From an uncultured Clostridium sp. (GTDB lineage Bacteria; Bacillota; Clostridia; TANB77; CAG-508), in contig USQY01000021.1 of the NCBI GenBank assembly GCA_900557045.1, positions 1-25,556 of the forward strand: a stretch of 25,556 bases of DNA, in the 5' to 3' direction. The position numbers and the translations under genes are program-made. Below, piece after piece: positions 1-6,831 of the stretch; position 1 is the stretch's first letter; every line of letters starts with the position of its first letter. Below the pieces are notes generated by a model. The model saw only the letters and a list, made by a program, of their open reading frames with translations. It was not told where the DNA came from and ran no database searches.

Positions 1-54
1 CATTTTCATTTACAAACTGAATCAAAATTTGGGACATTTTCACTTACAAGTCAC
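1..54. mobile_element. Probable IS21-family insertion sequence end (truncated by window edge)
   Basis: Two near-identical 15-bp direct repeats (CATTTTCATTTACAA at 1-15, CATTTTCACTTACAA at 35-49, 14/15 identical) lie 34 bp apart, and the unit ends in ...TCACA at about 54. Read on the minus strand the edge begins TGTGACTTGTAAGTGAAAATG. Multiple terminal repeats and TG...CA tips are characteristic of IS21-family ends. The transposase genes would lie left of the window, so the family call rests only on this terminus. Confidence 0.45.
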
Positions 55-135
55 AGTTTTTTAGGAAAATAAATTATAAATATAAAAATTATAAAATGAT
101 ATTTACTAAAATATACCATATAGACTTATTTTTTC

Positions 136-164
136 TTGAATATTTTTACAAAATATGATATTAT
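136..164 (+). promoter_or_regulatory. Sigma-A-type promoter for the YdjM-like gene
   Basis: TTGAAT (136-141), a 17-bp spacer and TATTAT (159-164) precede the ribosome binding site AAAGGAG by about 20 bp. The match to TTGACA-N17-TATAAT is good but not perfect. Confidence 0.5.
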
Positions 165-200
165 TCTACCATATTTTTATTTATAAAGGAGATAATACAA

Positions 201-830
201 ATGACAAAAAACACTCATCTTGCAAGTGGTCTTGCTACTTCAGTAGCATTTATTAGGCCAACAAGTTTTAAATCACTTGCTATATGTTTGACAAGTGCAG
301 CAATTGGAAGTTTAATTTCAGATATTGATATTACTACTTCAAAATCTCGCAAAGACTTAGATATAATTATTTTGGTTTCTGTAATTGCTGTTGCACTATG
401 CACTTTAGCCGAGGCTATTTTTCACATTGGAATTTTATCATTGTTGGAATCTCAAACAAATATTACTAGAATCCTTTTAGGGCTTGGTTTTATTTCGTTT
501 ATTTGCTGTTATGGAATCACTACCTCACATAGAACTTTTATGCATTCACTTTTATGTGTTGTTGCTTTATGTGGAATGTTGTGGGTTATTTTTCCTGCAA
601 TGGTACTGCCTTTTGGAATTGCGATGTTGTCTCATATTGGGCTTGATTTTTTTAATACAAAAAAAGTTCAGTTTTTCTGGCCATTGAAAAAGCCTAAAAT
701 TGCATTTAAACTTTGCCGTTCTGAAAGCAAACCCAGTAGAGTTATTTGTGGTATTGCAAGTGCTGTAGTTGTATTAGAGTTAATATTGTTTGCTGTAACA
801 CAAGCTGTGGCTTTTGCCAAGGGGCTTTAG
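201..830 (+). CDS. YdjM-like membrane-bound metal-dependent hydrolase
   Basis: A 209-residue integral membrane protein resembling the YdjM / DUF457 family of putative membrane-bound metal-dependent hydrolases. The family's conserved polar residues are all present: T5-H6...G10 at the N-terminus, D41-x-D43 in SDIDI, the S-H110-R-T-F-M-H115-S cluster, and H145-I-G-L-D149. Several long hydrophobic segments (about 23-40, 54-76, 90-105, 117-142, 184-205) predict a multi-pass protein. The start is fixed by AAAGGAG nine bases before the ATG, with a promoter upstream and a terminator downstream, so it is a single-gene unit. Family members are often described as LexA-regulated in Proteobacteria; I see no LexA box here. 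The substrate is unknown. It stands next to an IS end, outside the tRNA-bounded element. Confidence 0.75.
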   Translation: MTKNTHLASGLATSVAFIRPTSFKSLAICLTSAAIGSLISDIDITTSKSRKDLDIIILVSVIAVALCTLAEAIFHIGILSLLESQTNITRILLGLGFISFICCYGITTSHRTFMHSLLCVVALCGMLWVIFPAMVLPFGIAMLSHIGLDFFNTKKVQFFWPLKKPKIAFKLCRSESKPSRVICGIASAVVVLELILFAVTQAVAFAKGL

Positions 831-875
831 TTTTTTTGAATTTGATTTAGAGTTTTTTTAATTAAAAACTGCTAA

Positions 876-907
876 GAGCGGAGATTTTTTCTCCGCTCCT
901 TATTTTT
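876..907 (+). terminator. Rho-independent terminator after the YdjM-like gene
   Basis: An 8-bp GC-rich stem GAGCGGAG (876-883) / CTCCGCTC (891-898) with a seven-base loop is followed by a T-rich tract (CTTATTTTTG). Confidence 0.8.
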
Positions 908-944
908 GTTATTTGTTTATGTTTAATTTGTCATTTTTTAGAAT

Positions 945-1373
945 TCATTTGTTATTATTTAAAAATTCTTTTAACTCTTTACTATTTTCCTCCACCTCAT
1001 ATTCCCATAAACTAAGCTGTCCCTTAACTGGTATTGGATGATTAAACACCTCCACATTTTCAACTTGCCACCCATAGTTTTCTTGAAATGAGCTCTTGGT
1101 ATATATCTCATTATTTTCTTTTAATAACATTTCTTTGAACTCGGGCGACATTTTTATGCAATCTACTAATTTAACTTTTCCTATTATCTTACCTAATGGC
1201 ATGTCTTCTGGAATATATTTTTTTAACCTTTTCATTGCTTCTTTATCTATTCCTTTTCCTGCATGTATTAATAGGTCTCCTCTGTAACTAGTTTTCCAAC
1301 TACGAAATTCAAATCTTTTGTCTCCTTGGATTATTAATGTTGCCCAAGGCTGTTTTATTGTTAGAGTTTTCAT
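945..1373 (-). CDS. ASCH domain protein
   Basis: A 142-residue protein spanning a single ASCH domain, a PUA-like beta-barrel fold associated with RNA or modified-nucleotide binding. The N-terminal signature is clear: TIKQPWATLI (about 5-14), then QGDKRFEFRSW (16-26), the usual G-x-K-x-x-E-x-R position, then RGDLLIHAGKG (31-41). Some ASCH proteins are ribonucleases or act on N4-acetylcytidine; which activity applies here cannot be told. The start follows GGAGG with eight-base spacing. The upstream kinase-like gene ends 22 bp before it on the same strand, so the two may be co-transcribed. The C-terminus is lysine- and asparagine-rich and uninformative. Confidence 0.8.
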   Translation of the reverse strand: MKTLTIKQPWATLIIQGDKRFEFRSWKTSYRGDLLIHAGKGIDKEAMKRLKKYIPEDMPLGKIIGKVKLVDCIKMSPEFKEMLLKENNEIYTKSSFQENYGWQVENVEVFNHPIPVKGQLSLWEYEVEENSKELKEFLNNNK

Positions 1374-1395
1374 GTTGCAATCCTCCCTTATTTGA

Positions 1396-2463
1396 TTAAT
1401 TTAATAATTGCAAAATTCTTCCTGATATCTCCTGTGATTTTTCGAATAATGTTTTACTCATCTTACATCTCCAAAAAGCAAATTCTAATAATTTTTTTTG
1501 ACTGTTATCATTTAGGTATTCCTCATACCCAAATGGACTGCTTACTAATTGAATTAAATAAAAATATGGCATCCATTTTAAATCACATTTGGTTAAACTT
1601 ATATATTTCATTACCACTTTAGTGTAATTCAATAAATTTTCTATATTTATATCCCCATTTTCACTATCCTTATCTATATATGTAAACGACCTTATAATTT
1701 CCCATGCAATTGGCATTTTTCTTGCTTTAGCAAAATCTAATAATGCCTCTACTTTCTCATCTTTATAAATAAATTGCATTATGCTATAATCACCATGACT
1801 GTTTTTTAAAGTTAAATCCGTCATTTCCGAAAAATCCATCTTCTCCAAAGATGTTATAATTTCCATTCTTTGGTTTATATCTAATTTTATTTTTGAGAAA
1901 ATTTCAGATGATGGTAGATTCAATTGTTGCCCATGTTGAATTAATTCCTCTAATTTATCCACTCTTTTTAATAATTGTATAAATTTTTTCTTTCCTTCCC
2001 TCAACTTATTATTATTACACCATTTTTCAATTAAATCTTCTGGCAAGTCTTCATAGTTTTCTAGTGATTTCGCCACTTTACCTAATATTTCTGCAGATTC
2101 TATTACTTGAGCTGTTGTTCCTGTATTACTTTCTTTTGTATATCCATTAATAAATTCCATTAGAATTACTGTTCTGTTTTTGTATTTGAAATAATATTCT
2201 TGGTTTTCCGTTTTTATATAATTCGGAACTTTTATTCCATTACTTTTTAAATGATTTATTATTTTTATTTCTTTGATTACATTTTCTTGATTACATGCTG
2301 ATTCGAATTCTTTTAATACATATTTTGTTCCTTGATTATCATATACATAAAAAATGTTTGCACTACCTCGTGGTTCTTGTTCAACTTTAGTTATAGAAAT
2401 ATTGTATTTTTCTTGAATTTTGTTGATTATTTCTTGGCGTGTGAATACTGTTTTTTCTAGCAT
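1396..2463 (-). CDS. Aminoglycoside phosphotransferase / CotS-like kinase family protein
   Basis: A 355-residue protein with the APH/choline-kinase fold. I place the start at the ATG at 2463, seven bases after AAAGGAGG; an upstream in-frame ATG lacks such a site. The visible motifs are the N-lobe lysine in YVLK (K51), a helix-C glutamate (about E65), the hinge VILMEFINGYT (about 99-109), the catalytic loop SHGDYSIMQ (H223, D225) and the metal-binding aspartate in LLDFAKAR (D243). The Asn usual in HGDxxxxN is Gln (Q230), which recurs in CotS-like relatives but differs from true aminoglycoside kinases. The substrate is therefore open: an antibiotic, a small metabolite or a spore-coat function. 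Nothing in the context implies a resistance cassette. Confidence 0.7.
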   Translation of the reverse strand: MLEKTVFTRQEIINKIQEKYNISITKVEQEPRGSANIFYVYDNQGTKYVLKEFESACNQENVIKEIKIINHLKSNGIKVPNYIKTENQEYYFKYKNRTVILMEFINGYTKESNTGTTAQVIESAEILGKVAKSLENYEDLPEDLIEKWCNNNKLREGKKKFIQLLKRVDKLEELIQHGQQLNLPSSEIFSKIKLDINQRMEIITSLEKMDFSEMTDLTLKNSHGDYSIMQFIYKDEKVEALLDFAKARKMPIAWEIIRSFTYIDKDSENGDINIENLLNYTKVVMKYISLTKCDLKWMPYFYLIQLVSSPFGYEEYLNDNSQKKLLEFAFWRCKMSKTLFEKSQEISGRILQLLN

Positions 2464-2605
2464 GGCGGGTCCTCCTTTTAGTTTTATTTTATAGTATTTT
2501 TTTGAGGTTTGCAAGATGGAAAATATCTTTTTTCGCTATGTTAAATTTTTTTGTTGTAAACTTTGAAAAAATTGGTATAAATTGAAAAAAATATCTAATA
2601 TACTT

Positions 2606-2634
2606 TTGACATTGTTTACGTAATATGGTGTAAT
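2606..2634 (+). promoter_or_regulatory. Strong promoter for the small gene at 2721
   Basis: Consensus TTGACA (2606-2611), 17-bp spacer, TGTAAT (2629-2634). It would give a leader of about 80 nt before the ATG at 2721. It fires away from the kinase gene, so the region is divergent. Confidence 0.6.
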
Positions 2635-2720
2635 CTGTATATGAAAACTTTTGCGATATCCTGTTTTCATCATTCGCTATCCACATATATATAAAATGAT
2701 TATTTTCAGGAGGAATCTAT

Positions 2721-2957
2721 ATGAAAAATGCTAACACAGAAATTATCACCCAGACACGAGTTTTCTCAGATTCAGAAATAAAAGTAGCTGAAAACATGCT
2801 TAAAATTCTTGCCAAAGCAATGGGACTTGCAAATATTCAAGGCAAAATGCATATTGCTTCAAAGTACAGAAAAAACAAAATTACATTGTTGAAAGATGAT
2901 GGAACAATCCGAGAAGGTTGGAGAAAATATTCTCCGATTCTGTACCGAACTAGATAG
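2721..2957 (+). CDS. Small basic hypothetical protein
   Basis: A 78-residue protein of unknown family. It has an ideal AGGAGG ribosome binding site eight bases before the ATG, its own near-consensus promoter and a downstream terminator, so it is a genuine single-gene unit. It begins with a polar stretch, then an amphipathic helix (SDSEIKVAENMLKILAKAM, about 17-35), and ends in a basic, aromatic tail (REGWRKYSPILYRTR). Predicted charge is strongly positive, compatible with nucleic-acid binding, but no motif is recognisable. Function unknown. Confidence 0.6.
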   Translation: MKNANTEIITQTRVFSDSEIKVAENMLKILAKAMGLANIQGKMHIASKYRKNKITLLKDDGTIREGWRKYSPILYRTR

Positions 2958-2974
2958 TTACATAATGCAAACCC

Positions 2975-3011
2975 AAAACACAGAATTCATAATTTTGAAT
3001 CTGTGTTTTTG
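2975..3011. terminator. Bidirectional terminator between convergent genes
   Basis: The stem AAAACACAGAATTC (2975-2988) pairs with GAATCTGTGTTTT (2997-3009) with one bulged base. It ends in a T tract on the plus strand and, by symmetry, on the minus strand. It separates the rightward gene at 2721 from the leftward gene ending at 3019. Confidence 0.75.
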
Positions 3012-3018
3012 GTTTAAA

Positions 3019-3222
3019 TTATATTTTACTAAATATTACTATTTTTCCTTTCATTGAAATTTTAGAAACTGTATAACCATACTCATTCAATTCTTTTTTG
3101 TAAGTTAAAAAAGAGTGATCTATATCAAATCCTAAAATTTTTTTGATTTCTTCATAGGTTAATTTATAATTTTCCTTTTTATTATTTACTAAATAATCCC
3201 ATAATGGCTCATATTTGCTCAT
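3019..3222 (-). CDS. Small DUF7662-like protein
   Basis: A 67-residue protein with the pattern SKYEPLWDYL (2-11), YEEIKKILGFDIDHSFLTYKKEL (about 24-46), YGYTVSKISMKGKIVIF (about 49-65). This matches what I recall of the small DUF7662 family of Firmicutes and actinobacteria; the biochemical role is unknown. The start follows a weaker AGGTG site. It lies between the convergent terminator and a DUF3795-like gene on the same strand, with 65 bp separating the two. The family assignment is from memory. Confidence 0.55.
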   Translation of the reverse strand: MSKYEPLWDYLVNNKKENYKLTYEEIKKILGFDIDHSFLTYKKELNEYGYTVSKISMKGKIVIFSKI

Positions 3223-3287
3223 TTTTTGTACACCTCATTTAAAATTATTTTTTGTGCAGAGTGATTTTTGAATTCTATTCTTTTAAA

Positions 3288-3740
3288 TCATCTCTTCTTA
3301 TACAAAACAATTTCTGGATTTTTTCCATTTGCACCATATTCACTTATAAGTAAAAAATCCATATTTGCAACTAATCCAAAGCATCTAATTAATTCTCCAT
3401 CATTATATTCGCATTCAACTTGATTACCTAAATAGATTTCATCATTATTTAAGAATTGCACTGTACTTCCGTTAGATAGCGGATATTTCAAGTTTACAAA
3501 AGCTCCATTTAGTGGGATTAATTCTTTAATTTTGGGCATTCCTGGTATTTTTAAATTATTAAATTCATCTATTAATTTATTTTTGAAAGTTTCGTAACTT
3601 TCTTTTCCTCCTGTTAATATATATTTTGCTATAAAACATTGTCTTCCAAAAGGACATCCATTGGATTGTTTACATCCTTTGCAATTATTGTTTTTTCCAT
3701 ATCCGCAATTTTTACAATTTGCACCACATATTGAATCCAT
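3288..3740 (-). CDS. DUF3795-like cysteine-rich protein
   Basis: About 150 residues. The start is taken at the ATG at 3740, because the GGAGG ribosome binding site overlaps an earlier in-frame ATG at 3755 and sits eight bases before this one. The N-terminal 40 residues hold eight cysteines in the order C5, C9, C12, C20, C23, C29, C35 with a further FIAK-type tail, typical of the zinc-binding DUF3795 family (CGxxCxxC...CxGC...CPF). The remaining 100 residues are an alpha/beta domain without a motif I know (IPLNGAFVNLKYPL, NDGELIRCFGLVANMDFLLISE). The function of the family is undetermined. It lies 38 bp downstream of a 38-codon CPxC gene on the same strand and may share a transcript with it and the Fic gene. 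Confidence 0.6.
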   Translation of the reverse strand: MDSICGANCKNCGYGKNNNCKGCKQSNGCPFGRQCFIAKYILTGGKESYETFKNKLIDEFNNLKIPGMPKIKELIPLNGAFVNLKYPLSNGSTVQFLNNDEIYLGNQVECEYNDGELIRCFGLVANMDFLLISEYGANGKNPEIVLYKKR

Positions 3741-3778
3741 ATAAGTTTCCTCCATTAATTATTTTTTTAGTTTTTTAT

Positions 3779-3895
3779 TTATAATAATGTTTGCATTTTT
3801 TCCAAAACTTCTCCTAAGTGAACTGTTAATACTTCATTATTACAAAAGGGACATTTATAATTTCTTCTTGCTCTTTCAATAACTATATCCTTCAT
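3779..3895 (-). CDS. 38-residue CPxC zinc-knuckle-like miniprotein
   Basis: A short frame running ATG (3895) to TAA (3779) encodes MKDIVIERARRNYKCPFCNN and ends in an amphipathic helix (VLTVHLGEVLEKMQTLL). It has one CPFC motif after a basic stretch, which could form half of a zinc ribbon. Its start lies 22 bp after the stop of the Fic gene on the same strand, preceded by AGGA eleven bases away, so it could be translated from the same message. It may be a real microprotein or the remnant of a longer zinc-ribbon protein; nothing in the sequence settles this. Confidence 0.4.
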   Translation of the reverse strand: MKDIVIERARRNYKCPFCNNEVLTVHLGEVLEKMQTLL

Positions 3896-3917
3896 ATATT
3901 TTTCCTATAACTTACTA

Positions 3918-4976
3918 TTAATCATTCACAATCCATTCGCCATTCTTTTTACTGTTCTTTCTTCCTATCAATCCTTTATTCTGCATTTCTGACATATAGC
4001 TTTTTACTGTTCTTACTGATTTATTAATCTTTGTTGCTATTTCTTCTTGTGTTGCTCTAGGATTTTCTTTTACTATATTTATAATTGCCTGTTCCTCTAA
4101 TGTTTGATTACTTGATTTTATCTCATTTTGATTTTCTTCTTGAACATAATCAATATGTGCATACCTATTTTTTAATTCATATTTATTTCCTGTAAGTAGG
4201 TTATAAAAAAATTTTTCTAAAAATGATGTATCTTCAAATACATTCTTTTCAAAATTTTTATAGTTTGCTCTTACTAATGAATTTCTAAAATACCATGAAT
4301 TATCTGCAAATACTGCATCGTTGATATTAAATCCGAATGTTATTAAATACTTAATTATAAATACTGCTATTGTTCTTGTATTTCCTTCACAGAATGGATG
4401 TACTTGCCATATATTTGATGTAAATCTGCATAAATGCTTAATTGATTCATCCAAACTTAAATCTTTATATGAGAAGTTCTTTTCCTGCTCAAAATCATAT
4501 TCAATAGTTTCTTTTATCGTTTCATATGGTGCATATATTACTGTATCTCCATTTAGTACCCATTCTCTTTTTGTAAAATTATAATTCCTGTATACTCCTG
4601 CTCCATCAAATATATCTTTAAATAATCTTTTATGAATATTTAGTAATTCTGTTGGAGCAAAATTAAATGCATTTTCACTTAGTAATTCTGTGATTCTAAC
4701 TGCCACCTTATCTGCTTCTTCATTTTCTTTTTCAAAATTTTTTCTGCTTCCTTGAACTTCATAATATTCATCTATTCTTGTTTTAACTTCTTCTATATCT
4801 ATATTTCCTTCAATGTGTTCTTTAGCCTGTTTAATTAAGTATTTTGAAGGTTTAAGTCCATCTACTTCTTGCAAACCAATTGCTGTTTCCCATATTTTTG
4901 TTTTCTCTACTTTGTTAGGTTCACCTTGCTTTATATACTCTGATAATTCTAAATTCCAGTCTTTTTCCTTATCCAA
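3918..4976 (-). CDS. Fic-domain AMP-transferase with fused VbhA-like segment and C-terminal winged helix
   Basis: About 352 residues. I place the start at the TTG at 4976, because the GGAGG lies eight bases before it while the GTG at 4985 overlaps the GGAGG itself. Residues 30-72 resemble the VbhA antitoxin helix family: AIGLQEVDGLKPS aligns with the inhibitory helix but carries L/D where the classic (S/T)xxxE(G/N) motif has S and E. Residues 85-270 form the Fic domain with an intact HPFCEGNTR motif (H193, F195, G198, N199, R201), predicting transfer of AMP from ATP to a protein hydroxyl. Residues about 290-345 are a winged helix (ATQEEIATKINKSVRTVKSYMSEMQNKGLI). This makes a single-chain toxin/antitoxin/DNA-binding protein, probably autoregulated through the operator array at 5033-5096. 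The target protein is unknown. Confidence 0.85.
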   Translation of the reverse strand: MDKEKDWNLELSEYIKQGEPNKVEKTKIWETAIGLQEVDGLKPSKYLIKQAKEHIEGNIDIEEVKTRIDEYYEVQGSRKNFEKENEEADKVAVRITELLSENAFNFAPTELLNIHKRLFKDIFDGAGVYRNYNFTKREWVLNGDTVIYAPYETIKETIEYDFEQEKNFSYKDLSLDESIKHLCRFTSNIWQVHPFCEGNTRTIAVFIIKYLITFGFNINDAVFADNSWYFRNSLVRANYKNFEKNVFEDTSFLEKFFYNLLTGNKYELKNRYAHIDYVQEENQNEIKSSNQTLEEQAIINIVKENPRATQEEIATKINKSVRTVKSYMSEMQNKGLIGRKNSKKNGEWIVND

Positions 4977-4999
4977 AAATTGCACCTCCTACATATATT

Positions 5000-5096
5000 A
5001 TTATATCATTTCTTATATATTAAATCAATATTTATAGTGCAAATTTTGCACTATATTTTTTGTGTTTTTGCACTTTAATTTTATAGTAATTGCACT
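5000..5096 (-). promoter_or_regulatory. Fic gene promoter with palindrome and three evenly spaced half-sites
   Basis: Read leftward, TTGATT (5028-5023), 17-bp spacer and TATAAT (5005-5000) form a good promoter. Five bases upstream lies a perfect 23-bp palindrome, TATAGTGCAAA-t-TTTGCACTATA (5033-5055). Its half-site TTGCACT recurs at 5068-5074 and 5090-5096, so starts at 5046, 5068 and 5090 are exactly 22 bp apart (two helical turns). This is best read as an operator array for a dimeric regulator, possibly the winged-helix domain of the Fic protein itself. Confidence 0.65.
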
Positions 5097-5200
5097 TTAA
5101 TTTTTTACTGTTTTTTCAATTTCAAAAACTTTCGGTGCTTTCTCGCCACTTTTTTAGGGAAATAAATAAATTAAGGGATTTTGAATTTCTTGATAATTCG

Positions 5201-5244
5201 GGTTGCGTGGGTAAGACTGGAACTTACGACCTTCGGGTTATGAG
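5201..5244 (-). repeat. attL: decayed 3' half of initiator tRNA-fMet
   Basis: On the minus strand this reads CTCATAACCCGAAGG (anticodon loop with CAU, the initiator-type CCC stem side) followed by T-arm and acceptor 3' side. Compared with the right copy it has two changes, one in the T-loop (TTCG to TTCC) and one in the acceptor stem. The terminal CCA is also CCG. It therefore looks like the displaced, unselected copy. The 5' half of the tRNA is absent. Confidence 0.8.
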
Positions 5245-5362
5245 TAATTGGCTTAAAGTATTGGTTTACAAAGGGTTTTGTGGTTTTTATTGGTATATTT
5301 GTGGTGCCCAGTTTTTGGTTGTTGTAAATTTATGTGATTTTGGGTTATTTTTAGTGGGTTGT

Positions 5363-5380
5363 GTGCCCAGATTGTGCCCA
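5363..5380 (+). repeat. Left paired GTGCCCA sites (candidate integrase arm sites)
   Basis: GTGCCCA at 5363-5369 and 5374-5380 are spaced exactly 11 bp start to start; a further copy lies at 5304-5310. The same pair with the same 11-bp spacing and orientation occurs inside the right end (25355-25372). Paired direct repeats one helical turn apart inside both ends are typical of arm-type binding sites for Tn916/lambda-like integrases. Confidence 0.55.
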
Positions 5381-5410
5381 AGAGAGAATAAATTTATGGA
5401 GGGATTTTTT

Positions 5411-5707
5411 ATGAATAGATTTAGAGATGTTAAAAAGGATTTGATTAGAGAATGGTTAGATTTTAGAGAGGAGAATAACTTTGGTTGTGTTTTGAGTGAT
5501 GAGGATAAAAAGCATCATATTTGTTTTGAGGAGATTTCGGAGGTTATTTTGAGCAAAGTTCCGAAGAAAGATAGAAAGTTTGTTAAGAGGCATTTGGATA
5601 TGTTGGATTATAATTATACGGATTATGTTTCGTATTGGAATGAGAGGTATTATAGGCATGGGTTCTGTGATGCTTTGCAGTTGGTTGATGGGCATAGTGA
5701 ATTTTAG
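5411..5707 (+). CDS. 98-residue hypothetical protein at the left end of the element
   Basis: I start at the ATG at 5411, behind a GGAGG seven bases away. The open frame continues further upstream but runs through the att repeat and is not plausible coding sequence there. The protein is charged and helical: RFRDVKKDLIREWLDFREENN (3-23), an acidic middle, then two aromatic-rich helices ending in YYRHGFCDALQLVDG. The tail recalls small proteins of Firmicutes mobile elements whose last helix has the form F-x-x-GF-x-x-A/G-x-x-L, but I do not recognise the family. It is the first gene inside attL and has its own terminator. Function unknown. Confidence 0.55.
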   Translation: MNRFRDVKKDLIREWLDFREENNFGCVLSDEDKKHHICFEEISEVILSKVPKKDRKFVKRHLDMLDYNYTDYVSYWNERYYRHGFCDALQLVDGHSEF

Positions 5708-5714
5708 GTAATTT

Positions 5715-5760
5715 AAAGAGTAATACTGGAAATTAAAAATCTCCATTATTACTCTTTTTT
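5715..5760. terminator. Bidirectional hairpin terminator
   Basis: AAAGAGTAATA (5715-5725) pairs with TATTACTCTTT (5747-5757), with an inner TGGA/TCCA pairing and a T tract on the plus strand. It sits between the convergent genes ending at 5707 and 5774. Confidence 0.75.
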
Positions 5761-5773
5761 ATAAATTAACTAT

Positions 5774-6082
5774 CTAATTACTTTTCATCAAATCAGTATA
5801 ATAAATTATTTCTTTGCCTAACTTTTTAGCATATTCTATTTCTAAATTTGTGCTATTCCCAATATAATTATTTACATTTACAACAAATATAGCATCAGAT
5901 AATTCTATTCTTTTAAAATGTGCTTCTTTCAATTTTATTAATTGTTCTTCAGTTCTTTCAATACTCTCTGATACAGGATAAACCGGCGTAAGAATACAAT
6001 ATCCTTCTAATGCCTTTTTTTCAGCAATTTCCATCATTTCTTTTTTAAATTTTAAACTTCCACATAAAGTTATAATTTTCAC
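5774..6082 (-). CDS. Nucleoside 2-deoxyribosyltransferase-like (DUF4406-like) protein
   Basis: A 102-residue alpha/beta protein with a Rossmann-like start, KIITLCGSLKFKKEM (2-16), a middle segment EAHFKRIELSDAIFVVNV (about 53-70) and the signature YIGNSTNLEIEYAKKLGKEIIYY (about 73-95). This combination is that of nucleoside 2-deoxyribosyltransferase-like/DUF4406 proteins, where the glutamate of S-T-x-x-E-I acts in base exchange in the true enzymes (about E81 here). Length is at the short end of that family. The ribosome binding site is weak, and the start lies 21 bp after the NTP pyrophosphatase-like gene, so coupled expression is likely. The substrate is unproved. Confidence 0.65.
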   Translation of the reverse strand: MKIITLCGSLKFKKEMMEIAEKKALEGYCILTPVYPVSESIERTEEQLIKLKEAHFKRIELSDAIFVVNVNNYIGNSTNLEIEYAKKLGKEIIYYTDLMKSN

Positions 6083-6103
6083 TATATTCTCTCACTTTCA
6101 TCA

Positions 6104-6679
6104 TCAATTATTTTTTTCATACCATTCAGCAAACTTTTCTAACGCAGAATATGAGCCATCAACTGTTCTTCTATTTTCTCTTTCTTCTTCATTCATTTCT
6201 GCTAAAGTCTTTTCAAAACCTTTTGGCTTAAAAATATACCACAAATCAGACCATTTTTCTTTTCTATCTAATCCTTGAATTTTATAAGATAAATTTCCCG
6301 GATGTTTTCCATAAAAATAATGTATTTCATTTCCATCATGATATGCCAAACATTCATTAAATGCACAACTTCTATTATCCTTATTTTCCATTAATTTTAG
6401 AATTCCATCTATCCCTATTGTATCAAGAGAAAAATTCACGAATGCTCTTGGAAATCCATTTAATTCATCGATTCTAAAATCTGTATCTAGTGCAACGCAA
6501 GGCCTATTTACTATTTTATATGCTTGCATAACTTTTGATTTAGCAATTTCTTGAATATCGTCGCTTCTTGGCTCATCCAATTCATAATTATATGTTGTAA
6601 ATTTTAAATTCTTAAAATATTTTTCTGCTGATTTTATTTTACCTGTATTATGCGTTACAAAAACAATTTCATTGTCCAT
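6104..6679 (-). CDS. Non-canonical purine NTP pyrophosphatase family protein (HAM1/RdgB-like)
   Basis: A 191-residue protein of the Ham1/RdgB superfamily, which hydrolyses NTPs such as ITP/XTP to NMP and PPi. It has the N-terminal nucleotide-binding start VTHNTGKIKSAEKYF (8-22), the acidic segment ELDEPRSDDIQEIAKSKV (33-50), and ALDTDFRIDELNGFPRAFV (63-81) at the position of the canonical DDSGL-x-VxxLxGxPGVYSARY. Near the end TLAEMNEEERENRR corresponds to the SFAE...K-N-x-x-S-H-R motif. The departures (LDTDF for ADDSG) place it in a divergent subgroup, so substrate choice may differ from housekeeping RdgB. GGAGG lies eight bases before the ATG. It sits upstream of a deoxyribosyltransferase-like gene, suggesting a nucleotide-metabolism pair. 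Confidence 0.75.
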   Translation of the reverse strand: MDNEIVFVTHNTGKIKSAEKYFKNLKFTTYNYELDEPRSDDIQEIAKSKVMQAYKIVNRPCVALDTDFRIDELNGFPRAFVNFSLDTIGIDGILKLMENKDNRSCAFNECLAYHDGNEIHYFYGKHPGNLSYKIQGLDRKEKWSDLWYIFKPKGFEKTLAEMNEEERENRRTVDGSYSALEKFAEWYEKNN

Positions 6680-6778
6680 CTTATTTTTCCTCCATATTTC
6701 TATTCTAATCTCAATACCAATTGTTGTTATTATCTTATTATAAAAAGCTGATTAAATCAATATTTTTATGCATAAAAA

Positions 6779-6808
6779 TATACATTTACTGTTGTTACAT
6801 GTTATAAT
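6779..6808 (+). promoter_or_regulatory. Extended -10 promoter for the 2H phosphoesterase/GNAT pair
   Basis: TGTTATAAT (an extended -10, TATAAT at 6803-6808) with a weak -35, TATACA (6779-6784), 18 bp upstream. AGGAGG and the ATG at 6832 follow within 25 bp. Confidence 0.5.
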
Positions 6809-6831
6809 ATGGCCAACAGGAGGATTATGAA

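Noticed and set aside
1396..2463. Antibiotic resistance gene
   Set aside because: The APH fold is clear, but the catalytic Asn is replaced and the residues around it resemble CotS-like kinases; nothing supports resistance.
2489..2686. Open frame of 65 codons on the minus strand upstream of the kinase gene
   Set aside because: It overlaps the promoter region of the divergent small gene, has no ribosome binding site, and encodes a low-complexity product.
5090..5410. Upstream extension of the frame that ends at 5707
   Set aside because: It runs through the tRNA-derived att repeat and the GTGCCCA sites and lacks a ribosome binding site; the ATG at 5411 with GGAGG is the credible start.
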